A DNA stretch of 53,098 nt from Ruminiclostridium hungatei (GTDB taxonomy: Bacteria > Bacillota > Clostridia > Acetivibrionales > DSM-1351), in the NCBI RefSeq assembly GCF_002051585.1, contig NZ_MZGX01000034.1, positions 1 to 53,098 on the forward strand. The letters run 5' to 3'. Position numbers and translations under genes: made by a program. Position 1 is the first letter of the stretch; each line of letters opens with the position of its first letter. Positions 42,400 through 49,579 of this stretch are shown in pieces. The notes beneath the pieces are model-generated. The model saw nothing but the letters and a program-made list of their open reading frames with translations. It had not been told where the DNA came from and did not search any database.

Positions 42400-42828
42400 A
42401 TGCGTATCCGAAAAAATCTGATAGTTGTACTTATGGTATCAATGCTGCTGGTGCTCATGAGTCAGAATTGTTTTGCAGCGGGCAGTGCAGCCGTGGATAA
42501 CGGGTCTGGTGCAATAAGCATCACTGGTCCCGGAGACAAGATAGTGATAACCAATCCTGAAATTGTGCCCGGACGGGTTATAGTTGCAATAAAGCTTGGT
42601 TATGAGAACGAAATCTTAAATGATAAAACCCTGGCGGAACTGGGCGTGGTTTCTTATGTAAATCTATACCGCAATCCGGAACAGATAGAAAATTTTTTAG
42701 GACACTCAACTTGGCTTTTAAAGCTTAAGGATAACTCTGTAAAGGGCGTATCTGTTGCCATAACCAAGCTGAAAAAATACTCCTGTGTTGTATATGCCGA
42801 ACCAGACTACATCGCCCATATAAATTAA
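42400..42828 (+). CDS. Secreted protein resembling a subtilase propeptide/inhibitor
   Basis: 142-residue exported protein. A typical signal peptide (MRIRKNLIVVLMVSMLLVLM...CFAAG) ends near residue 27. The mature part contains PGRVIVAIKLGYEN and ends in CVVYAEPDYIAHIN, which matches the conserved ending of subtilisin-family propeptides (the last strand before the cleavage site). No protease domain follows, so it is a stand-alone propeptide-like protein, perhaps an inhibitor or chaperone of a protease encoded elsewhere. AAGGAGGG lies 9 bases before the ATG at 42400. Confidence 0.65.
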   Translation: MRIRKNLIVVLMVSMLLVLMSQNCFAAGSAAVDNGSGAISITGPGDKIVITNPEIVPGRVIVAIKLGYENEILNDKTLAELGVVSYVNLYRNPEQIENFLGHSTWLLKLKDNSVKGVSVAITKLKKYSCVVYAEPDYIAHIN

Positions 42829-42859
42829 CCGGCTGAGGGGCGAAAAGGCGAAAGGATAT

Positions 42860-43072
42860 ATGTACAGCCGGTATAACAAAAAGGATATAGTTTTCGGAAG
42901 GGATGTATTTGACAGCTCGAGAAATTACCTTGTGGGAATTAAGCCTGACAGCCAGGGCAGTGAATTTGCCGGAGCAATTGAGAAGAATGAACCTGCAGCA
43001 TTAAGTCAGTGCTTCCGGCAGTATCTCTGGTTTATTAATAAACAGGTATTTGCAAGGGAGGTATACCGGTGA
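42860..43072 (+). CDS. Hypothetical protein (70 aa)
   Basis: Not recognised. 70 residues, mixed charged and aromatic, with a C-terminal WFINKQVFAREVY helix. GAAAGGA lies 6 bases before the ATG. Its stop overlaps the start of the DUF3795 gene (GTGA), so the two are translationally coupled and likely function together. No signal peptide. Confidence 0.6.
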   Translation: MYSRYNKKDIVFGRDVFDSSRNYLVGIKPDSQGSEFAGAIEKNEPAALSQCFRQYLWFINKQVFAREVYR

Positions 43073-43662
43073 AGAATTTTAACAGGAAATACACTCTGTT
43101 TTCACTATGTGGTTTAAATTGTGGACTTTGTGTGATGCATCTGGATAATTACTGTCCTGGGTGCGGAGGAGGAGAGGGAAACCAGGGCTGTGCAATAGCA
43201 CGCTGCAGCCGGCAGCACGGGCAGCCTGAGTTCTGCCATCTGTGTGGGGAGTACCCGTGTAAAAAATATGAAGGAATAGATGCTTTCGATTCCTTTGTTA
43301 CTCACCGAAACCAGTTAAAGGACATGGATAAGGTAAGGAAAATGGGGATAGATGCTTACCTGGCCGAACTTTCCGAGAAAAAGGAAATATTGAAATCTTT
43401 ACTTGCAAACTACAATGACGGCAGGAGGAAAAGCTTCTTTTGCATAGCCGTGAACCTTCTGGAATTGCAGGATATAAAAACCGTTATGGAGCAGATTGCC
43501 ACAGAAACGGCGGAAGGGACAATATCAGGAACTACATCAGGAACTACATCAGAGAGGACAACCCTTGCGCTCAAGGAAAAAGCTGCACATGCCGTGAGCC
43601 TGTTTCAAGCCATGGCGGATAAGCGGAGTCTGGTACTCAAACTCAATAAAAAGCCGGGCTAA
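43069..43662 (+). CDS. DUF3795 cysteine-rich protein
   Basis: 197-residue protein with a DUF3795 domain: SLCGLNCGLCVMHL, YCPGCGGGEG, CAIARCSRQHG and FCHLCGEYPCKKYE provide about twelve cysteines in CxxC pairs within the first 65 residues, suggesting a metal- or cluster-binding module. The middle part is helical. Near residue 148 a short duplicated Gly-Thr-Thr-Ser stretch is seen. The GTG start at 43069 overlaps the preceding gene. Function is unknown. Confidence 0.82.
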   Translation: MKNFNRKYTLFSLCGLNCGLCVMHLDNYCPGCGGGEGNQGCAIARCSRQHGQPEFCHLCGEYPCKKYEGIDAFDSFVTHRNQLKDMDKVRKMGIDAYLAELSEKKEILKSLLANYNDGRRKSFFCIAVNLLELQDIKTVMEQIATETAEGTISGTTSGTTSERTTLALKEKAAHAVSLFQAMADKRSLVLKLNKKPG

Positions 43663-43895
43663 ATCACCACAATGCAGGACTACCCTTGTTGGAAGACGTA
43701 TATGAATTCATTTGTGAATTCCATTATACAGGAAACCGCTGATTTTATGACACTGGGGTATAATCCGGCTATTTGATTATACCTCGTATTCTCGTATTAT
43801 GATATCTATAATAACCGTCCGGATATACAAGCTTTATTCAGCTTTAGTAAACAACAGTGAAAGTAGGAGGATGCTTGGAACGTAAATTTATTCTG

Positions 43896-44813
43896 CTATT
43901 CTCCGGTCCTGCACTCATAGGAGAATCTGGTATACTCTTTTACGTGTCCCAGCTTTCCATACAGGTGGATGGACTTATCATATGAGCCGCTGATAAAAGC
44001 TGTTAAAATATTGTGTTCGTATAACTTTCTCATGCAGGCTTTAAGCACCGTCCCGGCATACCCCCTGTTATAAAAATCAGAATGGGTGCAAACCCTTTCA
44101 ATTTCAGCGGTGTTGTTCTCATAATCTATAAAGGCTTCGCAGCCTGAGATATGCCTGCCTTCCTTATTGACCAGCACAAAGTCGAAATTGGCGTTATAAA
44201 TAGGGCTCCTCCGGGTGTATTCCTTGATCTGCAAATCTATTTCATCGCTGTAGGTCTTTGGCCAGGCATTTCTTCTGAGAATTGCCTGCTCTGAGTAATC
44301 TTTGTTTTCGGCCATGCTCAGGAAGGATATTGACAAGTCTTCAATCATAAAATTCTTATAAAGGCTTGTATCAAATACCCGTGTCAGTTCTATATTTTCA
44401 TTCCTTTTGTAGCCATTGCTTTCAAGAATTTTAATATATCCTGTCTGCGTTTCTATTGCCTGGGTAACCAGACCTTTGTGCTTGCAGCCCCATTCTTTTC
44501 TCACCCAGCCAAGCAGCTCCGGATATAGAAAAGAATATGCATTCTTCAGCAGAATAGAGAACTCATTATTGAATTCTTCAGAAATTACAAAGCCTATGGG
44601 ATTATTAAAGTAATCAAACCATAGCTGTGCACCACGGCAATAGTTATCCGGGAAGTGCCTGCTGAAATTTGAAAGGTTGTATTTCCAGTCCACAATGCGC
44701 CCGATATGCCAGATAAAATGTTCCTTTCTCAATTTGTTATCCTCAAGGATAAAGCTGCACATATTGTCAAAATCCTTACTTTCATAAATAAAATTACGAT
44801 GATAGGTTTTCAT
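43896..44813 (-). CDS. GNAT-family acetyltransferase
   Basis: 305-residue protein with an N-terminal half of uncertain fold and a C-terminal GNAT domain. The acetyl-CoA-binding segment is HSDFYNRGYAGTVLKAC (RGYAG matches the Q/RxxGxG/A loop), followed by YEHNILTAFISGSYDKSIHLYGKLG. GGAGG lies 5 bases before the ATG at 44813. The acceptor substrate is unknown. It is a monocistronic minus-strand gene. Confidence 0.85.
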   Translation of the reverse strand: MKTYHRNFIYESKDFDNMCSFILEDNKLRKEHFIWHIGRIVDWKYNLSNFSRHFPDNYCRGAQLWFDYFNNPIGFVISEEFNNEFSILLKNAYSFLYPELLGWVRKEWGCKHKGLVTQAIETQTGYIKILESNGYKRNENIELTRVFDTSLYKNFMIEDLSISFLSMAENKDYSEQAILRRNAWPKTYSDEIDLQIKEYTRRSPIYNANFDFVLVNKEGRHISGCEAFIDYENNTAEIERVCTHSDFYNRGYAGTVLKACMRKLYEHNILTAFISGSYDKSIHLYGKLGHVKEYTRFSYECRTGE

Positions 44814-44978
44814 GCCGTACCTCCACTGACTGTTAGGTTATTGCTTATTACATATTGCCTGTGGCTGTTGAATGAGCCTGCTGCGCCTTTAGTGGCAGGA
44901 GCACCACATATTGATAATTATAGGTGAAATAGCTTACGGATAATATATTGAGAATATCTATTAATTATTCTGTGCACA

Positions 44979-45014
44979 AAAGACCCGTCCGGCTTTTCAG
45001 CCGGACGGGTCTTT
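44979..45014 (-). terminator. Terminator after the second CD3324 gene
   Basis: A 16-bp perfect stem (44979-44994 with 44999-45014), TTTC/GAAA loop, 5 bases after the CD3324 stop; T tract on both strands, so possibly bidirectional. Confidence 0.9.
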
Positions 45015-45018
45015 ACAA

Positions 45019-45285
45019 TTACTTAGACGAGTAGACAATTTTTTTGATACTGTCAAAGGAAAGACAGAACTTTTCACAAAGCTGGTCGATGGAACAGCCC
45101 TTACTGTAGCTATCGCGGATAGCATCGTTCCGTTGCTTCAAATGCAGCTTGCTTCCCGAGCATTCACCCCATTTTTTGCGTGTGCCTTTGGGGTTGGGGA
45201 TATAGATCAATTCCCCGTGTATATATTTCTGTATTTCCTTCAGCAAAGCTTCAGGAAGAACAACATCTGCCTTTATATATTTCAT
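45019..45285 (-). CDS. CD3324-family small HTH-like protein, copy 2
   Basis: 88-residue paralogue of the 41331-41630 gene: MKYIKADVVLPEALLKEIQKY, GELIYIPNPKG, WGECSGSK and a C-terminal helix-turn-helix (DQLCEKFCLSFDSIKKIV). Same expected role as a small regulator. AAGGAG precedes the ATG on the minus strand. It ends in a very strong terminator and is preceded by a long leader with two further terminators, AGGATAAC repeats and short leader ORFs. Confidence 0.8.
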   Translation of the reverse strand: MKYIKADVVLPEALLKEIQKYIHGELIYIPNPKGTRKKWGECSGSKLHLKQRNDAIRDSYSKGCSIDQLCEKFCLSFDSIKKIVYSSK

Positions 45286-45385
45286 TCCAACTCCACTCCT
45301 TAAAATATTTTTAATCTTAAGGCAGCAAAGTCTGCGCTATGAACGCTTTCCGTCAAGTTGTCGGAATGAAAGCCGGCGATTGCCA

Positions 45386-45443
45386 AAAAGCTCCATGCAA
45401 TTAATCGCCAGGGTTCATATTGTAGACTTTGCATGGAGCTTTT
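45386..45443 (-). terminator. Attenuator-like terminator overlapping leader ORF 2
   Basis: A 15-bp perfect stem (45429-45443 with 45386-45400) followed by a T tract on the minus strand. Its promoter-proximal arm lies inside the 18-codon leader ORF (45415-45471). A competing helix GGCGATT/AATCGCC (45375-45381 with 45403-45409) shares the same region. Confidence 0.7.
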
Positions 45444-45471
45444 CGTTCAAGAAATCAAGAATGCGTATCAT
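45415..45471 (-). CDS. Probable leader peptide ORF (18 aa) before CD3324 copy 2
   Basis: An 18-codon minus-strand reading frame (product begins MIRILDFLNEKLHAK) with an exceptionally strong ribosome site, AAAGGAGGG, 5 bases before its ATG. The 3' third of the ORF forms one arm of a 15-bp terminator hairpin, so ribosome position would control termination. This is the layout of translation-dependent attenuators; the inducing signal is unknown. Confidence 0.55.
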   Translation of the reverse strand: MIRILDFLNEKLHAKSTI

Positions 45472-45530
45472 AATATCCCTCCTTTCCAATAAGGCCTGTG
45501 CCGGATATACCCTGCCTGGGTGATCAATTT

Positions 45531-45570
45531 AGGATAACCCAGGATAACTGCAAGGCAAGAGCAGGATAAC
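45531..45570. repeat. Three direct copies of AGGATAAC
   Basis: Copies at 45531-45538, 45541-45548 and 45563-45570 (spacing 10 and 22 bases, close to whole helical turns). They are enclosed by a GTGCCGG (45498-45504) / CCGGCAC (45570-45576) inverted repeat. A regulator-binding cluster is plausible. Confidence 0.65.
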
Positions 45571-45577
45571 CGGCACA

Positions 45578-45618
45578 ACAAAAAAAGCTGCTATTGGCAT
45601 GAACACCAATACAGCTTT
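45578..45618 (-). terminator. Terminator of the leader RNA
   Basis: On the minus strand a 13-bp stem with one bulge (AAAGCTG/CAGCTTT plus TATTGG/CCAATA) is followed by a T7 tract. It would end a transcript of about 270 nt that starts near 45852. Confidence 0.82.
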
Positions 45619-45852
45619 ACTGTCCCTTGGAATAATAAACCATACACAAAAAAGTCATGTACAGCGAATTATCTGAAAACAGGCAGTATACTGTAAAAGA
45701 CGTCCCTTAACCAATTCATTACAAATCAAAGTAAAAACAAAACAGACCTATTTTAATTCTTAATAAAACAGGCTTCTTCTGAACCTTTGATTGTGACAGC
45801 GTGATTAATTAAAGGTAATCATCATTTTACAGAGCACTCCTTAATACTATAT
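45578..45852 (-). ncRNA. Candidate leader RNA / small RNA upstream of CD3324 copy 2
   Basis: Bounded by a promoter (45859-45887) and a terminator, about 270 nt on the minus strand. It can form AATCAAAG/CTTTGATT and CCTGTTTTA/TAAAATAGG stems. Near its 5' end AAGGAG (45837-45842) precedes a six-codon ORF (45805-45825, MMITFN). It could be a terminated regulatory leader or an independent RNA. No known family is recognised. Confidence 0.5.
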
Positions 45853-45858
45853 ATTTAC

Positions 45859-45887
45859 ATGATAGCGATATTTGGAATATCAGTCAA
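45859..45887 (-). promoter_or_regulatory. Promoter with internal palindromic operator
   Basis: Minus-strand TTGACT (45882-45887) and TATCAT (45859-45864), 17 bases apart. The spacer contains GATATT-TGG-AATATC, an inverted repeat positioned as a repressor operator. Confidence 0.65.
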
Positions 45888-45985
45888 GCAGCAGGTAAGA
45901 GGGGAGAGATACGGAGCTTAAACAGGGAAGTTTTTGAAATGCAGTATCAATATCATAACAATTTCAGGATAAGAAGATTATTGGA

Positions 45986-46291
45986 CTAATAGTCCATAAT
46001 GCTTTTAGACCCATCAATATTATTTATATTTTCTTGAATCTCGCCAATAAGTTCTTCGTATACCCGCATTTTGACATCTGCTGAAATTCTCCGCAATAGT
46101 TCAATTTTTTGTTCCTTTGATAATTTAAACTTTTTTAATATTGTAATCCACCATACAGGGTCTCTATAATCGCATACGTCAAACTCTATTCTGCATTTTG
46201 AATCGCTGTATATCATAGTTCCACAAGTACCATATTTATTATCCTTTGATGTCTCTATAATATAATTTTTTATATTCAATTTGACCACCAT
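45986..46291 (-). CDS. Hypothetical protein (101 aa)
   Basis: Not recognised. A hydrophilic 101-residue protein with a beta-rich first half (KNYIIETSKDNKYGTCGTMIY, CRIEFDVCDYRDP, WWI) and a helical second half (FKLSKEQKIELLRRISADVKMRVYEELIGEI). Start is uncertain: the ATG at 46291 has a weak ribosome site, while a TTG four codons later (46279) has GGTGG 5 bases upstream. AT-rich codon use as in neighbouring orphan genes. May be an immunity-type or phage-related small protein, but there is no evidence. Confidence 0.5.
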   Translation of the reverse strand: MVVKLNIKNYIIETSKDNKYGTCGTMIYSDSKCRIEFDVCDYRDPVWWITILKKFKLSKEQKIELLRRISADVKMRVYEELIGEIQENINNIDGSKSIMDY

Positions 46292-46409
46292 TCCAGTTAA
46301 TATTTTATTTTCAAATATGTTTTAAATTTTAAATGTGGCTATTTTAGCCTTCCAAACACCTCGACAGGTAAAAGCATAATTATTCAGGCCTTGCAGGAGG
46401 TGTTTATTT

Positions 46410-46520
46410 ATGTGTTTCTTTCCAGGCACTTATACAATATTGGCTGGAAAAACTCAAAAAGTGCTGGAAGATTTGCTGGATAAACTTACCTTAAAGAGTA
46501 AAGTTTATCCATTTTTCTGA
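46410..46520 (+). CDS. Possible small protein (36 aa) in a structured transcript
   Basis: A 36-codon frame with GGAGG (46396-46400) 9 bases before its ATG. The ribosome site lies in one arm of a 9-bp helix (AAACACCTC near 46347-46355 with GAGGTGTTT 46397-46405), and the ORF ends inside a plus-strand terminator (46477-46517). The product (begins MCFFPGTYTILAG) has no known match. It overlaps the convergent gene end by 16 bases. Could instead be a regulatory RNA. Confidence 0.35.
   Translation: MCFFPGTYTILAGKTQKVLEDLLDKLTLKSKVYPFF
46477..46517 (+). terminator. Terminator at 46.5 kb
   Basis: TGGATAAACTT (46477-46487) pairs with AAGTTTATCCA (46501-46511) over 11 bases, followed by TTTTTC. It also lies 3' of the convergent minus-strand membrane protein gene. 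Confidence 0.75.
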
Positions 46521-46900
46521 AACTCCAAAAATAGTTTCACAGATTTTGAGGTGGTCAGAATTATGCCAATAACTATGTACACTATACCCATTAGCAATAT
46601 TATTATGCTAAAGCTTGTGATAAATGTGATGAGCGAAAATAAACCGCCTATAAAAAGTAATACAATCATAAGCCATTTTGCCCATTTATGTCCCTTGTAG
46701 AGGAAGAACAAAATCAGACCTTCCAGCAAAAGCCGGAATATTCCCTGCATGATTTTATAAGTGGCATCACTCATCATACCGCTTACAGCATATATTGATG
46801 AAGTGATAGCGATAGTAAATATATCAATTAACAGTATTAAAATAATAATGCTGGTAACTAATTTTTTTCCCTTCTCAATAGATTCCAGTATATGTACCAT
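46505..46900 (-). CDS. Four-helix membrane protein (131 aa)
   Basis: Not recognised. A small integral membrane protein with about four hydrophobic helices (TSIIILILLIDIFTIAI, IFRLLLEGLILFFLY, WLMIVLLFIGGLFSLI, IIILLMGIVYIVIGIIL) and basic ends. The AAGGATGG sequence runs into the ATG at 46900, so the start may be slightly misplaced. No domain or neighbour suggests a function. Confidence 0.55.
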   Translation of the reverse strand: MVHILESIEKGKKLVTSIIILILLIDIFTIAITSSIYAVSGMMSDATYKIMQGIFRLLLEGLILFFLYKGHKWAKWLMIVLLFIGGLFSLITFITSFSIIILLMGIVYIVIGIILTTSKSVKLFLEFQKNG

Positions 46901-47187
46901 CCTTAAATTATTTTTACAATTCTCTTAAATTTTGGTCCCGTTCTGACAGAATATATTATATATAATAATCCAATCATTTACAAATAATATTAGTAAGTTA
47001 TATATTTCTGTACGATTATAATTTCAGATTTGGGATACTCCAAGCAATACTGACCTTTCCTGAATGGATAAATTATCACTTATCTTATTTAGCCACATAT
47101 CAATGTTATTGAATGAATTTAGGAATAAATACTGCAGTATATTTTGGTATTTACTACCATGATTATTTTGTTGTAGGGAGTTAATAA

Positions 47188-47606
47188 ATGAGTCAACGAA
47201 AATACATGATTGAAAATGCGGTTGCTATGCGCGCAGGTTTTAGAAGTATGCTACAGCAACAAGACTTTGAAAATGATGATATAATTAATTCTTTGAAAGA
47301 AATCCCATGCCATATATATGATTTGTAGGCGTCCCCGATTCTCCTTCGATCATAAGAGTATTGTCATCACGCCTAGTAGTCAAAGGTAGTATTTTTATTG
47401 ATAAAGGAGATTATAGGGAAGAACACAGCTACGAAACACCTAACAAGCCTGAATTGTGTATACATAGTTGTTCATTTAAAAAGCCATATACCGAAATTGA
47501 TTTTTACAATAAAGAAGGCCTGTGTGTATCAGGAGGCAGAGCAATTCGTATTTTTACGTTTGCTACCACAGAACCCCAACAAATGTTTAAAGGCTCTCAG
47601 AATTAA
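47188..47606 (+). pseudogene. Frameshifted small gene
   Basis: The first part (47188-47328, 46 codons, MSQRKYMIENAVAM..., GGGAG upstream) stops at TAG just after a dinucleotide run (ATATATAT). In another frame the same DNA continues from about 47320 as GVPDSPSIIRV and runs to 47606 (…GRAIRIFTFATTEP). A single slip in the AT run would join both into one protein of about 140 residues. No family is recognised. It may be one broken gene or, less likely, two small genes. Confidence 0.45.
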
Positions 47607-47625
47607 ATCCTGAAAGCCTTGATTT

Positions 47626-47716
47626 TGGCGGAGAGAGAGAGATTCGAACTCTCGGTAGGGGTTAGCCTACACACGATTTCCAGTCGTGCGCCTTAGACCA
47701 GCTCAGCCATCTCTCC
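47626..47716 (-). tRNA. tRNA-Ser (GGA anticodon)
   Basis: 91-nt class II tRNA on the minus strand with encoded CCA. Acceptor stem GGAGAGA/TCTCTCC; anticodon loop CTGGAAA (GGA); long variable arm TGTAGGCTAACCCCTACCG; TTCGAAT T-loop. Confidence 0.95.
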
Positions 47717-47900
47717 ATATAAAATATTCGGTTCTTTTTAAGCCGCTTTTATATTTTACATTACACCATAGTACTTGTCAACAACAAACTGCCGATAAAA
47801 GCCCCAAGGAAGAACATTCCTCATAAAACAGCTATTGACAGTGTAAAATCGGCGGAAACAATCTACAATAGAATTGTGAAATACCCTTAACAATAACTTG

Positions 47901-47925
47901 GCCGGCCTTTTGGCCGGCTTTTTTT
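47901..47925 (+). terminator. Strong plus-strand terminator without an obvious gene
   Basis: GCCGGCC-TTTT-GGCCGGC stem followed by T7 on the plus strand. No plus-strand gene ends nearby, so a short transcript in the 47717-47900 gap is possible; no convincing -10/-35 pair was found. Confidence 0.7.
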
Positions 47926-47957
47926 CACTTTCCTGCTCCACAGAAAAAATATATATA

Positions 47958-49295
47958 TCAGCCTGTCACCTTAAAATTCATAATATTACTGATTTTAGTA
48001 TGCCTGCAAGGCTTCAGTTTGGAATTCAAAAAGCCGTATTCACTGTTTAACACCTCATGGCAGCTCACAAAAATGTTTTCCTGAGAGATCTTGCGGACTT
48101 CATTGATTTCCTCAAGATTTTTGTACAGGCAAGCCTTTACATCCGGGTCCAGGCCTCTGGTGTTCATGATTATATCCGTTGCAGCCTCCACCGACAAGGC
48201 TTTACGATAAGGTCTCTCCTCGGTCAGAGCCGTAAACATATCACTTACTGCCAGTATACGGGAGCCCAGGGTGAGCTTGTCCGCTCCCAGCCCGAAGGGA
48301 TAGCCCGTGCCGTCCAGCTTTTCATGGTGAAAGGCCGCCCAGTCCCTCACCTTGTCAAGTCCCGGCATTGAATTGATAATTCTGTATGTATGATAGGTGT
48401 GACTTTTTATAACATTGTACTCATGCCTGTTAAGCGGCCCCGGCTTTTCAAGGATATTCTCCGAAATGGACAGCTTGCCCAGGTCGTGCATAAGTCCTGC
48501 ACAGTGCATAAGCTCGCAGTCCTCCCCGCTGAAACCCAGCTTTGCAGCCAGGCTGCTGGCACTGGTAGCCACCCCGATAGAATGTGTGGCTGTAAATTTG
48601 CTTCGGAAGTCAATAATCCTGTGGGCTACATTTGCAAATTCAAACAGGCTCTGGTTGTTAAGTGTAACTACATATGATGACAATTCATTTCTTATGAGCT
48701 CATCAATATAGGGTGTCACTATATCAAACCAGAAATAGGGCTTTGGGGCAAGCACCTTAAAAGCCTCTACCGCCTCCGGCATGAATACTGTCCCATTGCG
48801 GTTCTCAATCTGGCATACTATAAATTTTCTCTGGTTTAAAATCTCCATGTTTCTGTTAATAAGAATGTCGATTCTGTCGGCAAGATGCAGTATATGGCTT
48901 GCCCTGGGTATTTTATATGCATCCAGATAACCCTCAGCCTCTTCCTCCCAAAACACGTGATGGAACTTTATTATTTCGGCGGCTGCCTTCAGCTCCTGGG
49001 AATCGCTTAGTATAAACCAGCCCTTGTAGCCGTGGGAATGCCTTTGCAGGGCGGAATTTCCATAGTCAAATTCGAATAATGAACTTCTTTCAGAAAGATT
49101 AACCGCGCCGCAGTCATGCAGAAGCCCAGCCAATACTATATCCTTCAGTTCAAGCTCTGAATAATTCATTTCCTTTGCAATGCTGTATGCTATATACGCA
49201 ACTCTTTTGTGGTGGTTGGTCAAGCTGGGGTCGATTAAATCAACTGCACCGGAGAGTGATAAAACCATATTTATGATTGGTATTTGAAACTCCAT
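47958..49295 (-). CDS. Dual HD / HD-GYP phosphohydrolase
   Basis: 445-residue cytoplasmic protein with two HD modules. The N-terminal half (about 20-120) has HHKRVAY and LLHDCGA, a plain HD domain. The C-terminal half (about 235-400) is HD-GYP: HSIGVA, LMHDLGKL, KSHTYH and HHEKLDGTGYP, with all metal ligands present. HD-GYP proteins hydrolyse c-di-GMP; together with the diguanylate cyclase at 34.4 kb this completes a c-di-GMP cycle. The N-terminal HD domain may act on another substrate or be structural. No receiver domain. Confidence 0.9.
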   Translation of the reverse strand: MEFQIPIINMVLSLSGAVDLIDPSLTNHHKRVAYIAYSIAKEMNYSELELKDIVLAGLLHDCGAVNLSERSSLFEFDYGNSALQRHSHGYKGWFILSDSQELKAAAEIIKFHHVFWEEEAEGYLDAYKIPRASHILHLADRIDILINRNMEILNQRKFIVCQIENRNGTVFMPEAVEAFKVLAPKPYFWFDIVTPYIDELIRNELSSYVVTLNNQSLFEFANVAHRIIDFRSKFTATHSIGVATSASSLAAKLGFSGEDCELMHCAGLMHDLGKLSISENILEKPGPLNRHEYNVIKSHTYHTYRIINSMPGLDKVRDWAAFHHEKLDGTGYPFGLGADKLTLGSRILAVSDMFTALTEERPYRKALSVEAATDIIMNTRGLDPDVKACLYKNLEEINEVRKISQENIFVSCHEVLNSEYGFLNSKLKPCRHTKISNIMNFKVTG

Positions 49296-49579
49296 ATTAT
49301 CACCTTTTACTGTTTTAAAATTATGACAGGAATAATTTATATAAACCTGTCTAGTGATATTTTACTATAAACCGGAAGTATTTGAAATGAGACTATGGGG
49401 AAAAAATCTTTAAATAAGGCTGGAATCTATGGGAATTTTGCGTGTTTGAGCGATATATTGTAAAACAATGTAGAAAAATAGGGCATAAATAGAAAATAGT
49501 TTCAGTTAATGCGACATATGGAACGTAGGGCCAGGGTATTGTATAATTAATTAAATGAATCTTACAGGGGGAGTCCATT

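Noticed and set aside
47024-47226. Minus-strand open frame without start in AT-rich DNA
   Set aside because: Overlaps the plus-strand small gene and shows no domain or ribosome site.
47756-47941. 61-residue minus-strand frame next to tRNA-Ser
   Set aside because: Runs through a strong terminator hairpin and has no recognisable features.
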